Of a DNA stretch of 64,000 nucleotides, positions 21,134 through 31,375 are shown piece after piece. Position 1 is the stretch's first letter. The number at the start of each line of letters is the position of its first letter. Below the pieces are notes generated by a model that was not told where the DNA came from, did not search any database, and saw only the letters and a list, made by a program, of their open reading frames with translations. Made by a program: the position numbers and the translations under genes. This DNA comes from Liolophura sinensis (taxonomy: Eukaryota; Mollusca; Polyplacophora; Chitonida; Chitonidae): positions 45,034-109,033 of the forward strand of contig NW_027018037.1 of NCBI RefSeq assembly GCF_032854445.1. The letters are read 5' to 3'.

Positions 21134-21855
21134 ATGGGACGACTGTATCCGACGATCACGGATGAAAACCCCTTGCCGCCGGAGGGCGCGGCGCCGACGA
21201 TCATGGATGAGCACCCCTTGGCCCTGATCGCGCCGCCGGAGAGCGGGGCGCCGACGATCATGGATGAGCACCCCTTGGCCCCGACCGCGCCGCCGGAGAG
21301 CGTGGCGCACGCCCATCGCCTGCAGTATATCAGCGAAATACATAATCAGCTTGAATCTGAGCGTGGCCTCCGTCGGGCCTTTTGGTGTCTTGGCCACCGA
21401 GGCCCTTGATTCAGCCATGCTCACGGCCGGTTTGGGCCTAGGGGTTGCTGGCGTCGGGCTACTCACAACGATAATTGCAGCCCCTGCTGTCTTGGCCATG
21501 GAAGCTGCGGCCCGAGCTTGCGGGGTCTTAAATGTCGCCGGAAAATTCGTTATCCGCCGACTTCACGCAAAGGCCAAGAAACAAAACGATATACGGCTGT
21601 TGGCTGAGGCCAAACTTAACAGCATCCGTGTGCAGGTATCTACGGCATTATCTGATGGTGTTATTTCAGACGTAGAGTTCAAGCAAATCGTTCAGGAGCT
21701 CAAGAACTACTCTGATCTGAAGCAGGAGATACGCGCCAAGTCTCGTAAGGTATTCAACGCCGTAGAGATCAATGAAAGCACAAAATAAAACAGCTTATAG
21801 ATCGCGGCCGAAAGCTAGCACGGCAAGAGCTGAAAAACGCTCTTTCCGAATGATG
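21134..21855 (+). pseudogene. Polinton-conserved helical/membrane protein with IRxLAEAKLN motif
   Basis: The gene starts at ATG 21134, 10 bp after the preceding stop. Its N-terminus holds a duplicated 24-residue unit (TIMDEHPLA with APPES). A helix RLQYISEIHNQLESERGLR follows; a frameshift near 21400 then leads to a glycine-rich hydrophobic segment (GLGLGVAGVGLLTTIIAAP). Next is a basic helix with KKQNDIRLLAEAKLNSIR and SDVEFKQIVQELKNYSDLK, a pattern I recall from a ubiquitous Polinton protein. A second frameshift near 21775 moves to a frame ending LARQELKNALSE at 21855. The function is unknown; the element shows it as the last rightward gene. Confidence 0.68.
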
Positions 21856-22039
21856 TTCTGGGGAGGTGCCCACGGGGAACTTGTCTGGAATTGCGGCAAA
21901 CCCCATGCTCTGGGGGTAAAAAAAATCTGCCCAGTGTGGGGCCCAAACCCATGGTCTAAAACAGCAAAAGGCCTGGTTTATAGCTCAACCTGTTACCAAT
22001 TAATCACCACCCTAAACGCGGGCTCCGGATTTTTTTGCG
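21856..22039. other. Noncoding right part of Polinton copy 1
   Basis: About 180 bp with no open gene. No match to the left subterminal repeats was seen, so a terminal inverted repeat is absent or lost. Confidence 0.4.
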
Positions 22040-22565
22040 CTAGCGACCCCCCTTGGTGATACAGCGGCTGGCAGGCGGAGCCTTGGCCGCGGCGGGTGGA
22101 GCTGCGGCGGGCGGGGCCGCGGTGGCGCCGTCGTCGAGCTCGTCTCCCTCGAAGACGTCGTGGACCGTGATACTGTGGCTCGAGCGGGTCCACGACGACC
22201 ACCTCCATCTCTGAGGGAGTGGAGAGGCCCATGTTCGAGGCGCAGACAGCGTTCATGTTGACGATGCCGCTGAAGACCGAGTGGGGACGGATTAGGTGGA
22301 CATTGTGCGCCTCTCCGGGTGGCCTTCAAAGGTTAAAGGCTCATAGGTGAGCTTGCCAGTCTTGGCGTCGCGGTGGGCCTTCGTGTAGTCGAAGAATGTG
22401 GCCTGTTTGGGGAGGCCCGTGTCCTTGTCGAACTTCATGTTCGTGCGGCAGATCGGATTGGCCAGCTCAGTACCGGGATCCGTCTTTGCCTCCATCGACA
22501 CGTGGGTCTGGAAGAGCGGGACGATCGTGGTGTTAGGCACGACGACCGCGCCGGGCGGGTAGTCC
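22040..22565 (-). pseudogene. GC-rich orphan gene remnant, virus-like, unassigned
   Basis: This segment is strikingly GC-rich, with nearly every third codon position G or C, unlike the Polinton genes and LINEs beside it. The minus-strand frame begins at the LINE junction (VVVPNTTIVPLFQTHVSME), passes CRTNMKFDKDTGLPKQATFF, shifts near 22305 to HSVFSGIVNMNAVCASNMG, and shifts again near 22185 to an acidic, then Ala/Pro-rich tail ending at TAG 22040-22042. The 5' end is lost at the LINE boundary. No family is recognised. It could be a Polinton cargo gene or come from another DNA virus; this is open. Confidence 0.5.
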
Positions 22566-23730
22566 TGTTCTTCATAATTTTAGCTCGGTAGCATATAACG
22601 GAATCATCCACGTATAAAGAACCCTCTGTGCCAGATCTTAATGTGTTGGCTAGGCTATTTATTTTTATGCTGAACAGAGTGGGTGATGAAATGGTGCCCT
22701 GGGGTACACCCATTTCCTGCTCATAAGGGTCAGAGAGAGTGGTCCCAACCTGTACTTTAAACTGACGATCCGATAAAAATTGCAACCTTCTAATCTCATA
22801 TCCTCGTGATCTAAAGTAGATCGACCTTGACGAAAACCACATTGAATATTACATACAATTTTGTTGGTTTTAAGAAATTACAGAAGTCTATCGTTAATGA
22901 TCCGTTCCATAGTCTTACAAACACAGCTGGTAAGAGCTATGGGACTGTAATTATTTGGGTCACTATGACCCTTACTCGGTTTGGGAACCGGGATACTATA
23001 CGCCTCCCTCCCTAATGGTGGAAAATTACCAGTTATCCAAATATCATTCAGCAAGTTCATGAGTGTCTCCAATGGCTCTGGTGGGAAATGAATCAGAAAC
23101 TTTTAATATGCAATATCAAAACCACAAGCAGTATCGTGGGCCTTTCTTAATGCAGTTGTAAGTTCCTTGATATTAAAACGACGGTTATAATCTTCTAAAC
23201 TCCGAGAAGAAAAGGGTAATTTCATTTTCTCCTTTTGCTTTTTAATATTTTGGAATTCTGAAGTATAATTCTCAGAAGAAGATTTCTTGGAGATTGTCTC
23301 AGCTAATTTATTGGCTATATCGCATGGAGAGGTTAATATATTATCTCCATCTTTCAAATGCTGGACTTTTGCTTTATTATTTTTGGCCTTAAGTTTCTGA
23401 ACCATGCTCCAGACCTTACGCATAGATGTTTTTGACGTAATGCCCGATACAAAGTTCCGCCAACAAGATCGTCTCTTGGAGTTGATTAATCGATGAGCTT
23501 TAGTTCTAAAATTACGAACCAGATTTAGGTTATTATCAATAGGACAATGATTAAATCTGCATTCAGCTTTTTTACAGTCCTTTATGGCTTTACGTCAGTC
23601 ATTGTCTAATCCATTGGTTTACTCTTGGATTTTGGATTTGTCGAGGTTTTAAAGATAGTTTTATCGGCAGGTCGTAAAACAAGCTCATTAAATTTTAATA
23701 TAGGAGCATCTGTTGCATTAGGTGTCGTCC
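22566..23730 (-). mobile_element. LINE fragment: RT and linker
   Basis: Minus-strand LINE DNA from the YVDD block (LYVDDSVICY at about 22605) back through RT and linker (MRKVWSMVQKLKAKNNKAK at 23423) to the end of the endonuclease at about 23730. It abuts a plus-strand RNase H piece of the same family. The order (inverted 5' part then sense 3' part) is what twin priming would leave, with about 0.9 kb lost at the joint. All frames are broken. Confidence 0.78.
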
Positions 23731-23854
23731 AGGGCTATACCCATGGCCTTATACGTATCTTCTGGGCATGGCCAGAGGACACTGATATGCAGCGACTCGC
23801 GTTCTTGCCTTTTGGCCATTGAAAATAATAAATTTAAAAATCCGAGCATTGATA

Positions 23855-25327
23855 AACTCTGTCAAAAAAGAAACGCAGCCCCTGTCCGCGGATATCAAAA
23901 ATTCGTTCGAATAAAGTTATTGCTTCCAAACTAAATTTTAGCCAAATGTAATGAAATTATACACGTTTTTAATGAAGATTACCATCCAAACAACTGCCTT
24001 TTCTCTCCTAAGTGTATTTTATTGCTTATGACGTCACATCGCACACAGAACCATTCACATGCAAATCTTGTCAATGGCAGTTATAGTGTGGGGGTGTATA
24101 AAAGCCCATGTGCTTTCGTATTTTATTCATTCATTCGTCGACGAAAGGCAGTCGGTAAAATGTGGCGACTGAGTGCTGCCGACCGAATATCGCCATTGGT
24201 CGTCTTCAAGCCGGAGAAAGCTTTGGTACTATTGCACGACACCTAAATGCTCACAAAACAACGATATCCCGATTTTGGAGCCGTTACAACAACTTTAATT
24301 CGACCAACGATCGCCCGAGAAGTGGAAGGCCAAGAATCACGATCCCACTTCAAGATCGGTACATCCGGGTCCTTCACCTGCGTAATCGGCATGCCCTACC
24401 AACCGTGACTGCCACACAAATACCAGGTTTGAGGAGAGTGTCGGCTCAAACGATTAGGACCCGTCTGAAAGAAGCGGGTTTACGTGCCTGTAGACCAGTT
24501 GTTGGACCTGTACTACGCCCTTTACATCGACGCCTACGACTCAGGTGGTGCAACAACGTAAGGATATGGACTTTACAAAACTGGAGGCGCCTCTGGTTTT
24601 CTGATGAATCCCGTTTTCTTTTGACACGTCACGACGGAAGACAGCGTGTGTATAGGAGACGTCATGAACGCTTTGTGCCCATCTGCGTCCGGCAGGTGGA
24701 CAGATTTGGCGGAGGCAGTGTTATGGTTTCGGGAGCCATCTCGTACAACCAGAAATCAGACTTGGTGATCGTTCCAGGGAACAAGACAGCCCAACGTTAC
24801 ATCAACCACGTGTCATAGCCTCACCTTCTCCCGATTATTGACCAACAGACACAGCTTTTTCAACAGGACAACGTCAGGCCTCATACTGCACGTGCAACAA
24901 TGAACTTTCTGCAGGATTCCAACTTCAATGTCTTGCCGTGGCCCTCTAAATCACCAGACCTCAACCCTATTGAACACCTGGGGGATACTCTGGATCGACA
25001 CGTGCGTCAACGTCAGCCAACGCCACAGACGCTTCAACATTCTCCAGGAGAGAATCCGGCGTCTTATCCGTTCTTGTCCAAGGAGATGCCGTGCAGTGAT
25101 TGCAGCTCGTGGTGGTCATACGAGATACTGAGGAAGACGCCCCCTGGTGAGAAAATGGTGTCTGTGAGATGACTTTTTAAAAGACAAGTTTTAAACATGA
25201 CCATCTTGATTATTATTCTGCCAAATTTCTGACCTCTGTCTTCAATAAGAAAAAAGTTGTGCCGTCCTAAAACTAAATATTAAAATCTCTAAAATACGGG
25301 GGTTGGGTTTCTTTTTTGATAGAGTTT
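23855..25327 (+). mobile_element. Tc1/mariner-superfamily DNA transposon
   Basis: Imperfect terminal inverted repeats start AACTCTGTCAAAAAAGAAAC at the left and read AACTCTATCAAAAAAGAAAC from the right end. Both are flanked by TA, the Tc1 target duplication. The single gene inside is a DD34E-type transposase. A TATA-like GTATAAAAG lies at about 24096. Length (1.47 kb) is typical. The element sits in LINE RNase H sequence. Confidence 0.88.
24160..25172 (+). pseudogene. Tc1-like transposase, frameshifted
   Basis: The likely start is ATG 24160 (MWRLSAADRI); a frameshift near 24185 leads into the long frame (24162-24818) with IAIGRLQAGES and a helix-turn-helix ending DRPRSGRPR. Catalytic blocks follow: WFSDESRF (first Asp), stop at 24818, FQQDNVRPHTA (second Asp) and SPDLNPIEHLGDTL (third acidic residue, Glu). 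A frameshift near 25040 scrambles the C-terminus. The enzyme would excise and reinsert the element at TA sites. All three catalytic residues are still encoded. Confidence 0.87.
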
Positions 25328-25346
25328 ATATTAGCCATACGTTTAA

Positions 25347-25595
25347 TTTATTTATTTATTAGGTTGGTGTTTTACGCCGTACTCAAGAATATGTCATTTA
25401 TACGACTGTGGCCAGCATTATGGTGGGAAAAAACCGGGCAGAGCCCGGGGGAAACCCACGATCATCCGCATTTTGCTGGCAGACCTTCCCACGTACGGCC
25501 GGAGAGGAAGCCAGCATGAACTGGACTTGAACTAACGTTGACCGCATTGGTGACAGGCCCCTGGGTAATTACGCTGCGCTAACGCGCTAACAAAC
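25347..25595 (-). mobile_element. tRNA-derived SINE
   Basis: Minus-strand copy of the common SINE: (AAAT)n tail at the left end, body with GGGTTTCCCCCGGGCTCTGC, box B region (TTCAAGTCC complement near 25530), and the tRNA-like head cut off after GCGTTAGCGC, so about 20 bp of the 5' end are missing. Confidence 0.85.
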
Positions 25596-26360
25596 GAAAA
25601 CAAATTAAAAGAGGTAAAGATAATATATTGTCACCAAGTCATATTGGTATCCATGGAAACCCAGTCGTAAACACGGGGGGTGGGGTGGGGGGGCAAACCT
25701 GCTCTTAGTAAAGCTTTGTCAAAAGTTAAAATCCCATATTATGATTTTATGAATATTTGTATTCTTAAATATATTCGTCGCCTTAGGCAGGGTAAATGGG
25801 GTCTACAGGTCCATAAACTGCATGCTATTTATCTTATACTCTTGATAGATGATTGATATCTTATACTCTTTCTCATAGAAAGCAAGTCGTTTTAACAAGA
25901 TGCACTATTGGGCATTTTCGTCTAAACCACAATATTATTCTGGATGGGAGCAGTGTGTTGGATGTAATGCCTCGTACGGCATCAAACATATCCTGGATGA
26001 CTGTGGACTTGGATCATATTTGGCCGAGATTCTACGCAGTCAACTCTGTATTGACCTGTTTAACAGCGTCGCTGGCGATGCTGTTATTAATTTTTTTGAA
26101 GGTTGTTAGCCTATATAAGAGAATATAGTTTACATATTTTTTGCGCAGAAAATAGAAAGGAATTGTGGTTTTCGACTTTTAACTCATATTCAGTTTTTAA
26201 ACTGCTTTTAAAAGTGTTGCTTTCCTTTAGGTTTTTGGTTGTTCATCAGATCATGTTAAAATCTATCCACGCCTTCCTGGATCAGACATGTTCTCGCCAC
26301 GACATGGTTAAAATATTGCCAAGGCGGCGTTCATTCATTCATTCATTCATTCATTCATTA

Positions 26361-26690
26361 TAAAGTAGGCTCATTTGCCTCCAGATATAAACTTTCTACT
26401 GGTAAAGCTCTAAAAGCATCAAGGCTGCTTGTACTCGACGTACAAAACTGAGCCTTCACTATGCTGCAAAGCTCATCCCACAAACCCTGCCTACGACTGT
26501 TTCTTTTTCTCAGTCTCCTTCCTGGCTTCTTCTACAACCTAAGTTAGTATTTGTTATACGTAAGCACAAAAAATCCGATACAAATCCTCATATAGTTCAG
26601 CAAAGGGTAATTATCCGGATTACAAATATGTATGTACTGATGAGTCAAAGGATTGGGAGAGAGTTGCGGCTGCCTTAGAACAGCGAGGTT
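26361..26690 (+). mobile_element. LINE fragment before RNase H
   Basis: Short sense-strand piece matching the region between RT and RNase H (ACGTGGAGGCAAATGAGCC-like start, YTDESKD block at about 26635). It ends where an ORF1 5' fragment of another copy begins. Heavily degraded. Confidence 0.65.
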
Positions 26691-28188
26691 TAGGCACCGC
26701 CCTTGTTGACACTACATGATGGGTGGGGAACACGTAGGTTGAATTGTTATTATATATCAAATATGTCTTCTTTAAACCTTTCGTCTAATGTCTGTAATGT
26801 ATCCATCACGCTTTCCATTCAGCGGATCTCGTCTAGATCATTTATTTTCAAGAGGACTTTGTGTTTACATCCCCTCACAATTCCTTGAATAGCTGTCATG
26901 GGATTATACGTGATAGGATGGAGATATTATGGCCCTATCAGGGGTAATCACGCAGAGTTACAATCGCGGGATGATTACCACAGTGAAAGCTTTGCAACAA
27001 AACAAGCTGGGAAAATCCTGAAATTATATACATAGATTTTGACGTTTCTTCCGTCATATATCCATATTGGACCATATAGGGTGAGTCTAGACTTATATAC
27101 CGGTAAGCCTAAACCAACGCGGTGAAAAAATTTGGTCAGGGCAAGGGCCCACCTGAAAATAAACTGGTTTGTTTCCGATGCAGTATGGACATCTGACAAA
27201 GATAAAAAAAAACCTCTTCAAAATTATTAATTAGACAGCACTTATTCAAATGAAGAAGACCGAGATGCACGCGGCTCTTCTGTCTTCATATATCAATGTT
27301 TTTCACAACACTGTTGCTCTGGATACAGTGCTCCCCGCTTATATGAAACACTCGCATTATGTTCGGTTTATATTTCTCCGAATACTTCTTTGTCATCTTT
27401 CCAGTTACATAGAATTAAGAACAATTCGGTAAACCGTTCATATTAATAGGAGATTTTAATTCCTATAACCCCTATCGGGCAGTATTACCATAAATAATAG
27501 GGCAAAATTCTGGAAAACTTCTTATCTAAGGAGGAACTGTGTTATTTTAATGATGGTTCTAATACCTATTTACATCCCGATATTGACACTTATTTTTCAG
27601 GGAAAAGTGCACGAAGATGCGTGATAGTGACCATTTTTATATTATCCTAGATCGCCGATATGGCTGAAATATTGCCGATGTGGCGTTTAGCCATAATCAT
27701 TCATTCATTCTATTATCCTAGAACATATAACTTCTAATTCTTTAGAACGTGTAGTTAGCTGGAAATTCGATAAAACACACTGGATAGCATTTGAGATGTT
27801 CGACGAGGCTGGTATTACTCCAGAGACTCTCAGTGCAGTAGACGATTATATATTAAAATTTGATGAACTTATTTTACGAGCTGCCAATAGAACTTTCCCC
27901 AAGACCTCGACAAATCCAAAAGTAAACCATGATATGATAAGGACTGTCGCAAAGCCATTAAGGACCGTTAAAAAGGCCGAGCGAAGTTAAAATATGTTCT
28001 GCTGATGATAATGTAAACAAGGTTTGCATTTTTAGAGCTGGGACTCGTGGAGTAGTCAAGTTCAAGAGGCGATCTTGTTAGCAGCGGTTTTTTTTTTTTG
28101 AGGCATTACGTCAAACACACATATACGTGTGGTTTGGAACATGGTTCCGAAACTTAAGGGCAAAAATAAGAAAGCGGAAGCTCAGCAT
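26691..28188 (+). mobile_element. LINE fragment: ORF1 N-terminus, knuckle region and endonuclease
   Basis: Sense-strand pieces in LINE order: UTR/ORF1 start (MSSLNLSSNV at 26763), ORF1 middle and knuckle region (27000-27200, badly decayed), endonuclease (27218-27990, with a frame LTLRAANRTFPKTSTNPK-like at 27860), and linker to 28188. A 60 bp LINE tail inserted at 27651-27710 interrupts the endonuclease. Junctions between pieces show deletions. No functional frame. Confidence 0.65.
27651..27710 (+). mobile_element. 60 bp 5'-truncated LINE tail with perfect 11 bp TSD
   Basis: Only the last 60 bp of the LINE (ending GCCATAATCATTCATTCATTC, shortened here to its tail) are inserted. TATTATCCTAG occurs at 27640-27650 and again at 27711-27721, a perfect target site duplication. 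The interrupted LINE sequence is continuous without the insert. Confidence 0.88.
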
Positions 28189-28567
28189 TAGAATGAATGA
28201 ATAAATATGGCTTAGCGTGATATCGGCAATTTTGCAGCCGTATCGTGGCGAGAACAGGTTTAAAACAGGAGTCATTGAATGTTTTTCGATACAATAGAGA
28301 ACACTTAACATAAAACCAAAACTGACGAACATGTTTAAAACCACTTTATAATCGAACCAAAGCTTAGTTAAAATTCGATACCCACAATATACTTATAACA
28401 ATGTAGCAAATCGTATGTATATATGATATATTTATTAAGAACTATATTTTATGATGTATGCCAATGGCCTTTAAATAATTTATGACAGCAATAGCAGTGT
28501 TCACTGTATAGAACTTTTCTCGAACATGAGTAAAGACTACTTACGAACCTACGGATGCAACCCATGA
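28189..28567 (-). mobile_element. LINE 3'UTR fragment
   Basis: Minus-strand 3' end of the LINE: GAATGAATGAAT tail, the conserved terminal segment (GGCAATTTTGCAGCCGTATCG), and AT-rich 3'UTR up to about 28560. The coding part is absent. Confidence 0.75.
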
Positions 28568-28605
28568 ACGGTTGTGGGTTTCCATCGGGCTTTGCCTGGT
28601 TCCCC
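28568..28605 (+). mobile_element. SINE body fragment
   Basis: GTGGGTTTCCATCGGGCTTT followed by GCCTGGTTCCC matches the SINE body (GGGTTTCCCCCGGGCTCTGC) on the plus strand. Both ends are truncated. Confidence 0.55.
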
Positions 28606-30042
28606 TTCTTAGAACCTCACCATTAACAAGTTTATACGTGGAGACAAATGAGCCTTCTTTATACAACCGACGTATAAAACTGAGCCTTCGATATGATATC
28701 ACGCTTAAAGCTCAACCAACAAACCCTGCTTACGACTATGTTTTCAATCCATTATATGTTGACAAATATACTAAATGCCCTAACAAGATCCCTTCGTTCG
28801 GTCTTCGCATACGGGACCATATTGTGGTAGCTAACATCAAGCTGGAGGACATAGCTCTGGTGTCTTTTCCGAAGTCGCCTCCATGGCTTCTTCCACAACC
28901 TGAACTAATATTTGATCTACGTAAATATAACAAATCATATACAAATCCTCTTACAATTCAGCAGTTTTGCTGAAATCAAGGCTAATTATATGGATTATCA
29001 ATTCATATATACTGATGGGTCAAAGGATGGGGACATGGTTGCGGCTGCGGCTGTCTTAGAGCAGCAGGTCACTTCTCTTTGTCTGCCACCTTCATCTTCT
29101 ATCTTTTCTGCAGAGGCCAGGGCTATACTCCTGGCCTTATTATATCTCTCCTCTGGGCATACCCAGAGGGCAGTCATATGCAGCGACTCGCTGTCTTGCT
29201 TTTTGGCGATTCAGAATAATAAATGTAAAAATCCATTGAAACTTGAAATCGTAGCCAAACACCGAAAACTAATTAAAAGAGGTAAAGATATTATATTCTG
29301 CTGGATACCAAGTCACACTGGTATCCATAGAAACACAGTCGTGTACAGGGAAGCGAAAATTGCCCTATTTAAACCCGTGTCTGGGGTCAAAATCCCTTAT
29401 ACTGACGTGAAGTCTAATATTCTTAAATATATTTGTCGCCTTTGGTCGGGTGAATGGGACTTGCAGGTCCACAATAAACTGCATGCCATCCATCTTGTCA
29501 TTGGCTACAATGCCTATACTTATCAAATGTCTCGCAGAGACCAAGTAGTTTTAACGAGGTGTCGTGTTGGGCATTCTCATCTGACACACAATTTCATCTT
29601 AGATGGGAGCAGTGCTCCCGAGTGTGTTGGATGTGATGCACAATATGGCGTCAAACATATCTTGGTTGACTTTGTAGCCTTCGCCCATGTTAGGCAAAGG
29701 TTCTACACGGTCAAATCTATATATGATTATTTAACAGCATCGTTGGCGGTGTCATAAATTATTTGAAGGTCATTGGCCTATGTCATAAAATATAAATTTT
29801 AATTGTCATAAATACCCACAGATAAACAGTTATATACATATAGATTTATACATGTACTATAATCCTGGTTGTCGAGTTTTTCTTTCATACGATTTTAAAC
29901 ATGTCTGTGGTTTTTGTTTTGTTTTTGATGTTCATATTATCATATCGAAACCCTTAACCGTCTCGCGTTTTCATCTTGTTCTCTCCACGATATGGCTGAA
30001 ATATTGCCGATGTGGCGTTGAGCCATAATCATTCATTCATTC
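28606..30042 (+). mobile_element. LINE 3' part with well-preserved RNase H
   Basis: Sense-strand copy from the pre-RNase H region through 3'UTR to the ATTC tail at about 30042. The terminal segment GATATGGCTGAAATATTGCC and AGCCATAATC is intact, so this defines a complete LINE 3' end. The coding part is the best preserved RNase H in the window. Confidence 0.82.
28626..29757 (+). pseudogene. LINE ORF2 C-terminus: RNase H and Cys/His region
   Basis: Two overlapping frames (28572-28973 and 28912-29757) are separated by one frameshift near 28965. The RNase H blocks read YTDGSKDGD (first Asp), SAEARAILLAL (Glu), CSDSLSC (second Asp) and WIPSHTGIHRNTVVYREAK, where the last Asp is Tyr. A C-terminal ECVGCDAQYGVKHILVD keeps part of a CxxC-H-C cluster. 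RNase H would remove the RNA strand after reverse transcription. It ends within the 3'UTR at 29757. Confidence 0.82.
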
Positions 30043-30670
30043 TTTCTGGTCCCCCTTCCATGATAATGTTTGCCGTCGCCGTGAAAGTGAAATGTTCTTC
30101 AGTAAGTTTTTGGGTTTGATGTCCTCATATTGGACCCATTCTGACACATGTGAACCTTCAGCTCTTCCTACTCTATTGAGGAAGAAGCCGTATTTTACCA
30201 ACTTATCGTGGTGTTTCTTTCGGTTTGATGCTGTCATCAAGGAAACATTGAAAACCGTACACCCACATGTCTATGCTATTCGTTGTTCCGGTGTTGTCAT
30301 GCGCACAGCCCCTAGTAAATGCGTAGGGGTATGTTGACACTACTTCATCGCCCGGTTGCCGAACACTTGGATCTTGCCGGACTTTACCGACCGAAACTCG
30401 GAAATAAACACCACCACCAAAACTCTTGCCGGTGAAGCCCGGGAAGAGCCGAGTGTTAGACAACGGGCCCCCAAAAGCGATGACGTAGCGCGAAATGGAT
30501 CTAGCGATGAGTTTTGTCATAGAACAGTTTTGTTATAGAACACCTGTAGCCTATATGTTTTGCCTGCAACTGCTCATATTTTTCAAAACCTTATGTCCAT
30601 AACCTTGCTGTGTATAAGTTAAGCAATGCCCCGAACAGAATGAATTTATTTATTTACTTATCTTTTTCAG
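30043..30670. other. Intron upstream of GPCR exon; nothing recognised
   Basis: About 630 bp outside clear repeats. Short overlapping ORFs exist on both strands (for example 30520-30203 minus) but show no domain I recognise. The last bases form a pyrimidine-rich tract and AG acceptor (TCTTTTTCAG) for the exon at 30671. Confidence 0.5.
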
Positions 30671-31123
30671 GGGTTAGCAGTGGAGGAGAATCGAGTACTG
30701 AATCAAATGAAGAGACAATAAGCGAGCTGCACAACATAACTTTCACGACTGCCGAATCAGTCACTCTGGAAGATTTTATTATGATAACTAAATACGAAAT
30801 GTATGACATCTTTCAAACACATGGTCTTCGTATGATGGGAACATTTCAAAATAAGGTTTGGTTTCTTAGCAAAAACAACACTAAATACATATTAATAACA
30901 AGGCCCCGAGAAGAAACCGCCAAATTGTGGACAGAAAAGTTGGAAAACAGTACAGACAACGGACCTATCTGCGTTGATGGGCTGTGTTTAAATAAGAAGC
31001 AAGCAGAAGGTTATCTGGGCTCGCTGAAGGCTGAAATCGCTGGCACGCTTCGACCGGTACATGTCCTGCCTTTTGCCGTAATGGTGTCTACTCTTTTAGC
31101 CGTAGGATTGTTGGGTATCACAG
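30671..31123 (+). CDS. Class A GPCR exon: extracellular N-terminus and start of TM1
   Basis: The exon is bounded by acceptor TCTTTTTCAG (30661-30670) and donor CAG|GTAAGA. It enters and leaves in phase 1. It encodes about 150 residues: an acidic Ser-rich N-terminus with N-glycosylation sequons (HNIT, NNT, ENST), a small Cys pair (CVDGLC), then a hydrophobic stretch FAVMVSTLLAVGLLGITG. Joined in frame to the next exon this gives the TM1 GN-V signature of rhodopsin-family receptors. Earlier exons with the start codon and any signal peptide are not found in the window. It is the first of three matching exons. Confidence 0.83.
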
Positions 31124-31375
31124 GTAAGATATTTTCGATATAAATAAAAACTTTGCTGAATCCAGTTTAAAAATCTTATTTTCATCCTTAAATGCACTTG
31201 AATAAAAAACACAACATATGGGCATCATGTTGGCATTTTGTATTTGGTTAAATGAAGTGATTCACAGGACTGTCTTTGAAAAAATTGTTATTTTCGGACA
31301 ATAGAAAGGTTCTGTGGCTTTTACGGCCTGATATGTAATTTTGGTGATTTTACTGTTGTAGATCACTTGAAATAA
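31124..31375. other. Intron of GPCR gene
   Basis: AT-rich intron sequence with no recognised repeat or gene. Confidence 0.6.

Larger units (their letters stand above)
11406..22060. mobile_element. Endogenous Polinton/Maverick (adintovirus-like) element, copy 1
   Basis: A compact block of about 10.6 kb with little intergenic space encodes a viral gene set: PolB remnant (+), integrase (-), four small minus-strand genes, major capsid protein (-), a long coiled-coil protein (+), two more minus-strand genes, a penton-like protein (+) and two further plus-strand genes. Genes are closely packed or overlap by a few bases, unlike the surrounding repeats. The left end has GC-rich subterminal tandem repeats shared with copy 2 at 61011. 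No right terminal inverted repeat was found, so the right boundary is uncertain (22060, or 22565 if the orphan gene belongs to it). Confidence 0.87.
23731..26360 (+). mobile_element. LINE 3' part, split by a Tc1-like element and a SINE
   Basis: Sense-strand LINE pieces at 23731-23854 (RNase H, CSDSLS region), about 25328-25346, and 25596-26360 form one interrupted copy. The C-terminal zinc-like region (frames 25853-26128) and 3'UTR lead to a clean tail of ATTC repeats at 26330-26360, so this 3' end is complete. The Tc1-like insertion and the SINE lie in the RNase H region only 20 bp apart. Confidence 0.75.

Noticed and set aside
30203-30520. Minus-strand ORF of 105 residues that might be a DNA-binding domain
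   Set aside because: A weak Cys pattern was noticed but does not fit the THAP spacing; no start context or neighbours support it.
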